Below, in pieces: positions 40,931 to 53,400 of a DNA stretch of 64,000 nucleotides. The stretch comes from Branchiostoma belcheri (Eukaryota; Chordata; Leptocardii; Amphioxiformes; Branchiostomatidae): contig NW_017804209.1 in the NCBI RefSeq assembly GCF_001625305.1, positions 322,382-386,381 of the forward strand. The letters are read 5' to 3'. Numbering within the stretch: position 1 is the first letter of the stretch; each line of letters opens with the position of its first letter. The translations under genes and the position numbers were made by a program. The notes below the pieces were generated by a model. It was not told where the DNA came from, searched no databases, and saw nothing but the letters and a program-made list of their open reading frames with translations.

Positions 40931-41439
40931 CGAATATTAGAGAGGTCGTTGAATTATTAACATAAAAAACTCTTTTGGGCAATTTTCAAAATCCAGTACT
41001 ATACATACATTAAATACAAACGCAGCTGAAATGTACTAGTTTAAACTTTCCAACACCAATTATCGATCTATCCCACAGACGTTACCGATGTGACCTGCAG
41101 TAAACTTTCCATAACCTTCCCACCGCCCCAACAAACCCTGACCTCCTCACCCTGTCTGTTGGCACACGTACTTCTAAACTCTATAATTACTGTACAAAGT
41201 ACACAACTCTCTCCGGCTGAAGAGTAGGTGACGTCAGTACGAATGGGAGGATTAATCATGGGAGGGTTTCTCGTATAAGACAGCAGAAATATACCTTCAT
41301 GATATTAATTTACTAATCTTACATACTATAAGACAAATTGAAGATACAAGAGATGGTACCTAAGTTGTGTTAGGTTCAAAATGGAATGTCTGATTTTGAA
41401 GGTACTAGTATGCACTTTTTTCCTTAACTTTTTACTTAA

Positions 41440-41660
41440 CTTTGATAGGAAGCCCATTTGCCTAACTTAAACGGATAGCCATTTTACTTACCTAAATAGA
41501 TAGGCCGTTTGCCTGACTTAGATAGGAGGCCCATTTGCCTAACTTAAACAGATAGCCAATTTACCTAGTAACTAAATAGATAGGCTGTTTGCCTAACTTT
41601 GATAGGAGGCCCATTTGCCTAACTACATGTACACAGGGAGGCTTTTTGCCTAACTTAAAT
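41440..41660. repeat. GCCTAACT minisatellite block
   Basis: Repeated GGAGGCCCATTTGCCTAACT and GATAGGCCGTTTGCCT units, inserted in a repeat-array unit next to GGTACTAGTATGCACTTTTT. Confidence 0.75.
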
Positions 41661-43184
41661 GTAGATTTGAAGATAGACGACGGATGGAAAGAGGACCCTT
41701 GTGTATAAGATTATAAACTATTAGACAAATTGAATATACGAGAGATGGTATCTAACTTGTCTTAGGTTCAAAATGGAATGTCTGATTTTGAAGGTACTAG
41801 TATGCACTTTTTTCCTCACAACGCCCCAGTAAAAATGGAATTTTAATTAACGTAAACTAATTCTTAGATGGAAAGTCGATCTTCCTAACTTTAATACTCG
41901 AAATACCATTTGCCTACCTTAAACGGATGGCCAATTTACCTAACTAAATTGATAGGCCGTTTGCCTAACTTAGATAGAAAGCCCATTTGCCTAACTTTTT
42001 AATTAACGTAAACTCTAAAAATCATACTTTACAACAATTCACCAACAACAAATCTTGGAATAAGCATAGTTTAGCATTAGAATGGTAAATTTGAAGGAGA
42101 CGGGATTAATCAACGTAGTTCTGAATTATATTTCCGCAAAGTCTCTCAATTTTCAATTGAATTTTCATTCGCTTGTTTAAACTTTCCAACACCAATTATC
42201 GATCTAGCCCTCAGACGTTACCGATGTTACCTGCAGTAAACTTTCCATGACCCTCCCGCCGTCCCAACAAACCCTGACCTCCTCACCCTGCATGTTGGCA
42301 CACGTACTTCTAAACTCTATAATTACTGTACAAAGTACACAATTCTCTCCGGCTGCCGAGAAGCCAGCGTCAGTACAAGGGGGGAGGGGGGTGATTATGG
42401 GAACAGCCCAATACAAATATCTTAATGTGAACTTCTAAACTCTCAAAGACATCACCTACAACATGCCGTTTCCAACAAAGCGTCGTTTGTCACTCGATTA
42501 TCATTAATACTATTAATATCGATAATTAGGTGGGTCCTTAATAATAAGTATAAAAACTCTTTTGAGCAGTTTTTTTTTTAAATTCAGTACATACATTGTA
42601 CATATACGCTTCTGAAATTTACTCGTTTAAACCTTCCGACACCAATTATCGACCTAGCCCTCCCACCGTCCCAACAAACCCTGACCTCCTCACCTTGTCT
42701 GTTGGCACACGTACTTTATACAAACTCTATAATTACTGTACAAAGTACACAACTCTCTCCGGCTGAAGAGAAGGTGACGTCAGTAGGTGGGAGGATCAAT
42801 AATGGAGACAGTGGTGATTGGAATGGCTTCTCTAATAACATGGCAGAAATACAACTCCATTATATTAATTTACCAATCTTACATGGACAAATTGAAGATA
42901 CAAGAGATGGTATCTAAGTTGTGTTAGGTTCAAAATGGAATGTCTGATTTTGAAGGTACTAGTATGCACTTTTTCCTCATAATACCCCAGTGAAAATTGA
43001 CTTTTAATCAACTTAAACTCTCAAAATCAAGACGTTTCATATCATGACAGCAACCCAATGCAAATATCTTAATGTGAACTTTTAAACTCTTAAAGCCATA
43101 ATTTATAACACGTCATTTCAAACAAAGCATCCTTTGACACTCGGTCATTATTATCATTATTATCAACATCGAATATTTTTTTTT

Positions 43185-43435
43185 ATTCCAACATGTAATC
43201 ACCAGACATGGTGACGACACACTCAAGTTTTTTCAACTTATATTAATGCCGCCACCAACACAGGGGACAAATACATGACAGGACAATACTCATTTACACC
43301 TGAGCTAAGTCAGAAAAGTCGTGTAAAGTGCCTTTCCCAAGGAGACAAGATCGGTGGCATGTCAGGACTCGAACCCAGGACTTTTAGTTCCAAGTTGCGC
43401 ACTCTGCCGCTACGCCATACAACCCCGCAATATCG
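43185..43435 (-). mobile_element. tRNA-derived SINE
   Basis: Same family and orientation as 37283-37527 (GCCGCCACCAACACAGGGGA, CAGGACTCGAACCCAGGAC, CGCTACGCCATACAACCCC). Confidence 0.85.
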
Positions 43436-44194
43436 AATAGAAAGGTCCTTGAATTATTAACATAAAAAACTTTTTTGGGCAATTTTCAAAATCCAGTACT
43501 ATACATACATTAAATACAAACGCAGCTGAAATGTACTAGTTTAAACTTTCCAACAACAATTATCGATCTATACCTCAGACATTACCGATGCTACCTGCAG
43601 TAAACTTTCCATGGCCCTCCCGTCGCCCCAAACAAACCCTGACCTCCTCACCTTGTCTGTTGGCACACGTACTTCTAAACACTATAATTACTGTACAAAG
43701 TACAAAATTTTCTATCCGGCTGACAAAGTGGTAGAACAAGATAGAGGATAACCTTAACGTTTTCAAGTTGCGTCGTTTGGTGAGATTCCTCCTATAATAT
43801 CTTAGTGCATACAGTAACAGCTAGCCATTCTGAGGGTCTCCGTAAACTCCCAAAGAGCCTCCATTTGTCCCAACAAACTCTGACCCCCCTGACCCTGCCT
43901 GTTGGCACACGTACTTTATACAAACTCTATAATTACTGTACAAAGTACACAACTCTCTCCGGCTGAAGAGTAGGTGGCGTCAGTACGAGTGGGAGGTTTG
44001 ATTATGGGAGGGTTTCTCGTATAACACAGCAGAAATATACCTCCATGATATTAATTTACCAATCTTACATAGACAAATTGAAGAAGGATACAAGAGATGG
44101 TCTTTAAGTTGTTTTAGGTTCAGAATGGAATGTCCAACTTTGAAGGTACTAGTATGCACTTTTTTCCTCACAACGCCCCAGTAAAAATGGAATT

Positions 44195-44900
44195 TTAATT
44201 AGATAGGAAGCTCATTTGCCTAACTTAAACAGATATCCAATTTACTTATTAACTAAATAGATAGGCCGTTTGCCTAACTTTGATAGGAGGCCCATTTGCC
44301 TAACTTTGATAGGAGGTCCATTTGCCTGACTTAAACAGATATCCAATTTACCTAGTAACTAAATAGATAGGCCGTTTGCCTAACTTTGATAGGGGGCCCA
44401 TTTGCCTAACTACATGTACACAGGGAAGCTTTTTGCCTAACTTACATGTAGATTTGAAGATACTAGTACTTGCTGTGACCTAAACTACTTCCTAGAATGG
44501 AAGTCGATCTTCCTAACTTAAATACTTGAAAGACCAGTTGCCTAACTTAAACGGATAGCCAATTTACTTAACTAAATAGATAGGCCGTTTGCCTAACTTA
44601 GATAGGAAGCCCATTTGCCTAGCTTAAATAGATACCCAATTTACCTATGAACTAAATAGATATGCTGTTGCCTAATATTTGAAAGGAGGCCCATTTGCCT
44701 AACTACATGTAAACAGGGAGGCTTTTTGCCGACTGATGGAAAGGGAACCCTTGTGTATAAGATTATAAACTATTTGACAAATTGAAGATACAAGAGATGT
44801 GTTAGCTGGTGTGTTACGCCGAAAGGCGGTTATACCGGCTATACAGATGCAGATGCTTTTTGCCTAACTTACATGTAGATTTGAAGACAGCCGACTGATG
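44195..44900. repeat. GCCTAACT minisatellite, largest block
   Basis: Around fifteen units of CCATTTGCCTAACTTTGATA, TAGATAGGCCGTTTGCCTAA and AAGCTTTTTGCCTAACTTAC types. A GTTACGCCGAAAGGCGG hairpin near 44814 interrupts it. Confidence 0.75.
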
Positions 44901-46390
44901 GAAAGGCAGGGGACCCTTGTGTATAAGACTATAAACTATTAGAGAAATGGAAGATACAAGAGATGGTACCAAAGTTGTGTTAGGTTCAAAATGGAATGTC
45001 TAATTTTGAAGGTACTAGTATGCACTTTTTTCTCACAACACCCAAGTGACAATGGACTTTTAATCAAGTTAAACTCTCAAAATCATACTTTATATAATCT
45101 ACAACATGTCATCTCAAACAAAGCATCGTTTGGCAGTCGATCATTATTATTATTAATATCGATTATTAGATGGGTCCTATACAATAAGTATAGAAAAAAC
45201 TCTTTTGGGCAATTTTTTAAATTCACGCTAATGTAATTCACTTGTTTAAACTTTGCAACACAATTATCGATCTATTCCTCAGACGTTACCGATGTTACCT
45301 GCAGTAAACTTTCCATGACCCTCCCGCCGTCCCAACAAACCCTGACCTCCTCACCCTGTCTGTGGACACACGTACTTCTAAACTCTATAATTACTGTATA
45401 AAGTACACGATTTTGTATCCGGCTGACAAGGTAGCAGGACCAGGATAGAGGATAACCTTAACGTTTTCAATCTGCGTCGTTTGGTGAGATTCCTCCTATA
45501 ATATCTTAGTGCATACAGTAACTGCTAGCCATTCTGAGGGTCTCCGTAAACTCCCAAAGAGCCTCCATTTGTCGCAACAAACCCTGACCCCCCTGACCCT
45601 GCCTGTTGGCGCACGTACTTCTAAACTCTATAATTGCTATACAAAGTACACAATTTTCTATCTGGCTGACAAGGTGGCAGAACAAGATAGAGGATAACCT
45701 TAACGTTTTCAAGCTGCGCCGTTTGGTGAGATTCCTCCTATAATATCTTAGTGCATACAGTAACAGCCAGCCATTCTGAGGGTCTCCGTAAACTCCCAAA
45801 GAGCCTCCATTTGTCGCAACAAACCCTCGACCCCCCCCCCCCCCCTCTGACCCTGCCTGTTGGCGCACGTACGACTAAACTATATAATTATGACAAAGTA
45901 CACAACTCTCTCCGGCTGAAGAGAAGTTGGCGTCAGAACAGGTGGGCGAATGGCCTTTGCAACTTGTGCCGTTCGGAAGGATCATAACAATTTTAAGGAA
46001 ACTTTAAATTCAAATACAAGGAAGCCTTCAACTGAGTTTCAGTAGAGGAAACCTACTAAACTTACAAGAAAACATTTAAGTCAAAAAGAAAGAGGCCCTG
46101 AAGTCATTTCACTAGAGGAAACCTACTTTACATATTATTGATTTTCAATGAATATGGCATGATCCAGAGGGCCATCGTGTATAAAATTTAAAGCTTGCAA
46201 GTCGTTTATGTTTTGAAACCCTGTAATAAATTAGTTTAGAAGAAAAGTGTAATCATACAAAATTCAGAAAAGCCTTTCGTTGCATAAAACACAGCAAATG
46301 GTACAATGATAGTCAATCCTAGGCCTAGCACCGTTCTCACCTATCCCTGACCCTTGGACCCTGACTATTGACACACGTAAAAGTGAGTCG

Positions 46391-47317
46391 ACAAGCAGAT
46401 GTGGGGTTTGTTATGGCTGGTTTCTGGCATTCTCCAGGGGTCTGAACAGGCAGAAGTGACCAAAGAAAAATGATCACCACTAGAAAGACTTAAGAATCGC
46501 CCTGAATAAAGGAAGAGATAGCGGAATTCTTTAAGGAAGAAAACAGCTAATTGTGACGTGACTTCGTACATATACAACCTTGGTGCCCGGTTATGGTAGC
46601 AGCACACAGTATTAATGGGCGACCCCCGGGGATCTGTGACGCGGGTATAGAAAGTAGTGCAGCGAATATTCTTGAAGGCTGGATAGAAAGCCTGATAAGA
46701 GCGTCAGCCAGACGTAAATTGCGTTGTGTGGTGTAGGAATGTATCGGGTTTGATACTGTATGATTTGAATTGTGAAGGTTTTGCAGTTCGTGTATAAATA
46801 CGCCGTATTACGCAACTGGCTTTCCGGGTGAGTCGGCTGCAGTTCAGGTCACGTCCGTAGGAGGCGATTTCAAAGTGTACGTTGCGAGCAGATACGCCGA
46901 CAGGATTTTTGGTTTGTAGATATTTTGTAGTTTATACCTTCTTCTCAAACATATTCGATTTTCGTATTTGTGAAGTGCACCCTACTATAATTTTTACCGC
47001 GTCGATGTGAGTCATCTTGGGGTCCTTAACTATAGAAATCCCCATAGGGCGAAAACTGTGTTCTGCTACGTTATGAACCGGCAACCATTTGACTGTTTGT
47101 AAAAGGTCGCAGGAAAACAACGTATTTGTAAGTTTTGCATTATTTGATATCCAATAACATCTGTAGAGTGTATATTTGGTGTGAATGTTTATGTTAATTG
47201 AACAATAAAATTATTGTGGCAGATGATAAAAATGTTAAATTTTGGAGTCACAAATAGTTTCACGCATTTGACAAAAGCAATTCAGTCGACATACCATCAA
47301 GTCATTAAAAGTTAACA
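46391..47317. other. Intergenic between repeat array and gene F 3' end
   Basis: No gene recognised. Open frames near 46365-46607, 46612-46815 and 46932-47120 have no family signature that I know. Confidence 0.45.
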
Positions 47318-47359
47318 TTTATTAAAGATGACAAATGATGCGTTGGCAAGTGCACAACT

Positions 47360-47365
47360 TTTATT
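47360..47365 (-). terminator. AATAAA polyA signal of gene F
   Basis: The minus strand reads GAATGAATAAAAGTTGTGCA 75 nt after the stop. The same context follows gene G. A second AATAAA lies at 47318-47323. Confidence 0.7.
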
Positions 47366-47439
47366 CATTCTGCCCAACGTGCTTTGTCTTTCCGACTGTA
47401 CTTCGCCACGTTGTTTTGCAGATTAGCCGAGTCGGGAAT

Positions 47440-50400
47440 CTACCCGGCTCTGCACGAGAAAGATGCCGGCCCCTCCATCCTGCAGTACATGCCGTCCGGA
47501 CAGGAGGCGCTGCTGCACGAGTAGGGCTCCGCCAGCCTGGTGGAACCGGCTGAAACAAATTGAATGTAGAATATTAGATGTAAATCGATAACTAAATTAT
47601 TTACTTCTATTAATTCCTAATAGTTCAGATAATTACTAATGAATGACGTATATTTGACTGCCATATTTGAGTCAAAATATTATTTTGTCCCAAATGATTA
47701 AAAACTATTACATTTAGTATTATAAAAAAACCTTTTCGGTGACTTGCAATGCACTCTATTAGTTAACAATGTAATCTAAACGATAAAAGCCCCAAAAACG
47801 TGCAACTGATGCCGACTTTACGGTGTACATTTTAGATAAAAAATCCATTGGTGATAATATGAATCCTGTATCTTTACGATAATGCATTATCTGAACATTT
47901 GATACTGGTTATTGTCAGTAGTAAATTATCGACAGTATCCTCTGAGTGTGAGGTTTGAAGTTGAATCTCTTACCAAGGCAGATGAAATGGTCTCCGTGGT
48001 CCTGACACTGCCAGTCGAAGGGACAGGCAACATCAGCACACAGGTCCAGGTCTGGGGACAAATCATTATATAAAACAAGTTATCAACCTGTTTACAGTTT
48101 AAGGTTTTGATCTAACACAATGAAGTTCTCTCAGCTGTAGAGCTTTCGATCAGTCATTCTCGTCTTCTTCAATAGACTGACCCAGTGTGACTTGTCATGT
48201 GGCTTCTTTGGCCTCATTGGGTCAGTCCGAGTGACTGGTTGAGCTCAAGGCGATCAAGAGAACTTGATTGTGTTGAATCAAAAGTAAAGCTTTAACCTAA
48301 AGATGTAACTACCAACACAGATGAACTTTCATGAAAGTTAACTTGGTATATCTGTCATGGCCAACAATCTTTTAGGAAAAGTCACCAAGTTTGGTGGCCC
48401 TAGCGCAAGCCGTTCAGACCCTACTAGTATCCGACATAAGTTGGCGCGGACACTTTTGCCCCCCACCCCGTCTAGATATGGTTCATTATCCTAATGAGGG
48501 CGACAATTGTCGTTAAAAAATTGATATTTGTGTAATCCTTTTGTTGGAGTAAAGTTCAACATTTAACTATGATAACTAATATCAACACAGATGAAGTTTT
48601 GTGATGATGTTAAGTTTTTGCCTACCGGTTTGACAGTTGTCCCCTTCGACTCCAGCAGGGCAGCGGCACGAGTAAGAGTTGACGGCATCCAAGCACACTC
48701 CGCCGTTTTGACAAGGATTGGAGGAGCATTCGTCAATATCTGCGGAGAAATACCATTTCAAACCATCTTCTTATAGTTCTTTTCGCGATCGTTAAAGATA
48801 CAAAAAGATATATCATTACACGTACCATTCATTGAAGTCTATCTGATACGCGATTTAACGGATTCGATAAAGATATGGTATAAATATATCTATATTCGTA
48901 TGTACGTATATATACGTATGTACATATATACGAACACACATAAACACACACACACACATATATAAATATATATATATATAAATCCTAGAATAAAAACAAA
49001 TTTGAATAAAATGAATCACCAAATATACCTATATTGCAGAGGTCCCCCTCATATCCGTTCAGACAGTCACAGAAGCTGTAGGCGCCGTTAAAGCAGGTCG
49101 AACAGAAGCCGTTGGTACAAATGTTCTGTAGGCACGCGGCCGAGTCTACAAAAAAATACAGGTTTGAAAGAAACATCATCAAAATGCTTTCTTGTTACCT
49201 TCTTGCAATTAGCTATAGCACGCATATTTAACGCCTTACGCATAATAAAGGTTTAATGCCCCGCCCCGAGGTGTATATGGTGACTTACTCCCTGGTCAGG
49301 TGCGATAACCAACGAATAAACCACCAAGTGAGCGTAGCGTATATGTATATGTATATATGTATTTCAAAAATGAAATAAATGAAATACACACCGAGGATAA
49401 GTATGAAATAAATTATTCAAAATAAACTGCAATACGATTGAATAGATAAATACTACAAGTCTTAACACCACTGATTGGTCGACGCCTTCTGGCTACATGA
49501 TAGTACTATCTAATGGCCAAATATTTAAATGCCTGAGATTCACACAATATATTTATGCCTGTCGTCAAGATCGCTTGTTTGTAACGCGAAATCTTAAGTT
49601 GTTAATCGACTTGAATGCTAAGCACTATCATGTGTGCTAGATCTTGGTTACTGACATGAAGCTCAACTGTGCCTACACAGTGTAACCGTCCCTACCTGAC
49701 CGGCAGACGTAGTGGTGCTGTTCCATACAGGAGGCGGTTGCGGCCAGATGACCGTTGTTGCTGTCCAGGTAAGCACACAGGTCACAGGTCGTAGTAGGCT
49801 CATTGGGCAGCCACTGGAGCTGGCCTAACAGTCACAAACATATACATGTAAGATGTTAAGAGTTCAAACTTTCGGTCCAACACAAAAAATTCTCTCACCT
49901 AGAGCTTTCTACCAGCCACTCTGGTCTTCCTCAGTTGACGTGGCTTCATTGAAGTGTGACGTCAACACTGGGTCAAAGGTTTCTGGTAGACGATGTCGGC
50001 CCCCGTCGCGGTTCAGTGAAGGGTGATCGGTCCTGGTATCTACCAGATACCCAGTGTCGACGTCACACTTTAAAGAAGCCACGTGACAAGCCTCACTGGG
50101 TCAGTCTACTGAGGAAGACCATAGTGACCATTACTTTTTAATAGACATTCATCCTAGGGAGGATACTGTTTAACATCATCAACATTTAAGCATGTACTAA
50201 AAACGATTTAATTTTAGGCTAGGTACATGTCAAACCTGAGACACTGGTCCCGTCAGCATAGGTCATCACTCCAGGCGACAGCTTGAGTCCGATCCACGGG
50301 GACACGTCACTTCCGGTAGGGATGCTATCAGCGATGAGCCGCTGCAGCTCGGCCTCTTTCACATCCACCAGGTGCCCTCCCCTGGTCTGGCACTCCTGGC

Positions 50401-53400
50401 TCGCTTTGGGATAGGACAAGGCATCGGAGGAGAACAGCAGGCAGCCGCCAGCATACAGGACTGGGAAACATTGCAGTTCGTTGATTATCATCATTATCAT
50501 TATCATCATCGTCATTATCATCATTATCATCATCATCGTCATCATCATCATCATCATCATTATCATCATTATCATCATCGTCATTATCATCATCATCGTC
50601 ATCATCATCATCATCATTATCATCATCGTCATTATCATCATCATCGTCATCATCATCATTATCATTATCATCATTATCATCATCGTCATTATCATCATCA
50701 TCGTCATCATCATCGTCATCATCGTCATCATCGTCATCATCATTATCATCATTATCACATCATCATCATCATTAGCATCATCATCATCATCATCATCATC
50801 ATTAGCATCATCATCATCATCATCATTAGCATCATTAGCATCATCATCATTAGCATCCTAAATATGATAGTCATTGATATCATCATAACAATTTTGTACA
50901 GCGCCAATTCTAGGCCAGGTCATTAATTTTACCAACAGTAGTTATTCAATTTTGCAAAAAGTACCGTTATTATTTTTTTTCTAAAAGAGATACTGGTTGC
51001 TTCACAGCCACGAGTGATCAAAATCAAAATACAACGACTCTTTGCTATATCTTCCCCTATTGCCTGGCTATAACGCTCATGATATGTATATATATATATG
51101 TATTTCATTTACTTCATGGTTCAACACAAAACAAGGCTCATGAGAGCCACTCAAATAGTTTGGGTTACTGTACAGCCAGTGAGGACAGATGTTTGTTGAA
51201 CTTAGACATGAAAAGTTTGTCAAAAGTGTGTCATAATGTAACAGATTAAAGAGCTGCACGTTTAAAATTTGTTTCTTATCTGCCTCAGCCCTCAAGTCTA
51301 CTCTATGTCAATATGCACGACTACAGTTTCTGATACACTATACCGTGCTATGTGAGTAATATTATGTGTTTTCAAATATTTTAAACTCACCCGTTTCACA
51401 CTTGTCTCCCACGTGACCTTTAGGACACACACAGCTGTAGCCGTTCACGTGATCCAAACAGGTTCCGCCTCCTAAACACGGACTGCTAGCACACTCGTCA
51501 ATATCTGTGGTATTTAGTTATATATTACCTATGCTCTAGGTGTTGGAGTATAATAAAACAAAAATGATAGTGTAATATTGCGATAGTTAAAAGTTTAAAA
51601 GTTATTTCAATGCATTTTCTATGGTTGATTATCACTGTATTACTATTACAGTTTATTTACAAATTAGCATGCTGATATGATAAGCATGAAATTCTCAGTT
51701 AATTATCATCTTTAATGATTTGAATAATTTATGTTTTGAACCCTACCTATTTCACAGAGAGTTCCAGTATACCCAGGCGCGCACTGACAGGTGAAGCTGT
51801 TCACTCCGTCCTGGCATACTGCTCCATTCTGACAGGGGTCGCTGCTGCACTCGTCAACATCTGAAAAAGCGCACTTGTCAATATCTGAAAAAGCGCTGAA
51901 AATTCATTACATATCTTGTCTCATATGGCAAAAGTTGACGCTGCCCGAGTTTAGAACTACATGACTTTGTATAACCGTTGTATATAATGACGGAAAAGTT
52001 TGCTTTACATAAATAAGTAGAATGCACCAACTGTGATGAGAATATTTTAGCTATGATCATGGTGACTATTACACATTCACTGTGTATTCTGTTTTCCCGT
52101 CATTACAACACTGAAAGCCTACATGTGTACCAATAGTAAAACGTTAAACTTTATTCCAACACACAATTTACAGAGATCAAATTTTCAGCAACCACTGTCG
52201 CCTTCATCAGGATAATCAATGACCAATCACTTCACAACGTGATCTCGCGAGAATTACGGTTTACAAACACGTGACTCCCTGGCACTTTTGATCAATTGCT
52301 TACGTCACGTATGAGTAAAGTCTCGTGTGAATAAGGTCACGTGTTATGAAGTAAGTTTAAACTGTAATTTCCAACATACATTTTAAACTTACTTCATAAT
52401 GACTTCTACCAACACAAATGAACTTTCAAGATAAGGTCACGTGTTTGTAAACCGTAATTCTCGCGAGATCACGTTGTGAAATGATTGGTCATTAATTATC
52501 CTGATGAAGGCGACAGTGGTCGCTGAAAATTTGATCTCTGTAAATTGTGTGTTGGAATAAAGTTTAACGTTTCACTATGATTACGACCAACACAGATGAA
52601 CTTTCATGATACATGTGTACCTGTTGAGTTGTTTTTGTTGAATCCTGATAAATTGTGTTTAATAGATATATGTTACGCTTTTAGTCGCATTCTTTATGTC
52701 GAGAGCTCTCCGTACGTTATTTTATTTCATTTTATATATTTGTGAAACTTTCAAAAATTTCATGTCGCAATTCCTTCACATGATTGATTGAATTAAACCG
52801 AACTGAACTGTTTCAAAGAAGCTCCTGTGTTGTAAGTCTTCTTAATCCAGAAGAGAAGAGGCGATAGTTTCAACTATCAATGTCTAAGTTAGGTAGCTAA
52901 CGGTATTAAACATTACTTTTTCGATTACAGACCGTGCATATTGTGAAAGCATGGAGGCGTACTTGTTTCACAGAGAGTTCCGGTATACCCAGGCACACAC
53001 TGACAGGTGAAGCTGTTCACTCCGTCCTGGCATACTGCTCCATTCTGACAGGTGACGCCGAAGCATTCATCGATATCTGAAACCGGGCATCAAATTGAAT
53101 TATGCGTTAGAATGTAACGTTTTCCCGATTAAGAACTATAGTATAACGTACACACAACGTANNNNNNNNNNNNNNNNNNNNNNNNNNNNNNNNNNNNNNN
53201 NNNNNNNNNNNNNNNNNNNNNNNNNNNNNNNNNNNNNNNNNNNNNNNNNNNNNNNNNNNNNNNNNNNNNNNNNNNNNNNNNNNNNNNNNNNNNNNNNNNN
53301 NNNNNNNNNNNNNNNNNNNNNNNNNNNNNNNNNNNNNNNNNNNNNNNNNNNNNNNNNNNNNNNNNNNNNNNNNNNNNNNNNNNNNNNNNNNNNNNNNNNN

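Larger units (their letters stand above)
35521..46390. repeat. About 11-kb intergenic repeat array (right array)
   Basis: At least 13 copies of a unit: TCAGACGTTACCGATGT, CTGCAGTAAACTTTCCATGA, CCCGCCGTCCCAACAAACCC, TTGGCACACGTACTTCTAAA, ACAACTCTCTCCGGCTGA, often TGACGTCAGTA, then a long AT-rich part with GGTACTAGTATGCACTTTTT. Copies lie near 35600, 36240, 37740, 38130, 39070, 41160, 42300, 42700, 43660, 43910, 45365, 45610 and 45865. Short minus-strand frames through the core (ending GRVMESLLQVTS) are kept in many copies but break in diverged ones. SINEs, a TIR element and GCCTAACT minisatellites are interspersed. No host gene is recognised. Confidence 0.85.
47440..49145 (-). other. Gene F C-terminal EGF pair and four-cysteine module
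   Basis: 49029-49145 encodes [19 protein letters not shown]. 48626-48739 encodes [20 protein letters not shown]. 47974-48051 encodes [20 protein letters not shown] and 47440-47549 [20 protein letters not shown]. Confidence 0.8.

Noticed and set aside
46365-47120. Three minus-strand frames downstream of gene F
   Set aside because: Short, without splice support or family signature; probably chance.
50219-50926. Met/Ile, His or Ile-rich long frames
   Set aside because: Caused by the ATC trinucleotide repeat next to the gene F lectin exon; only 50236-50460 is coding.
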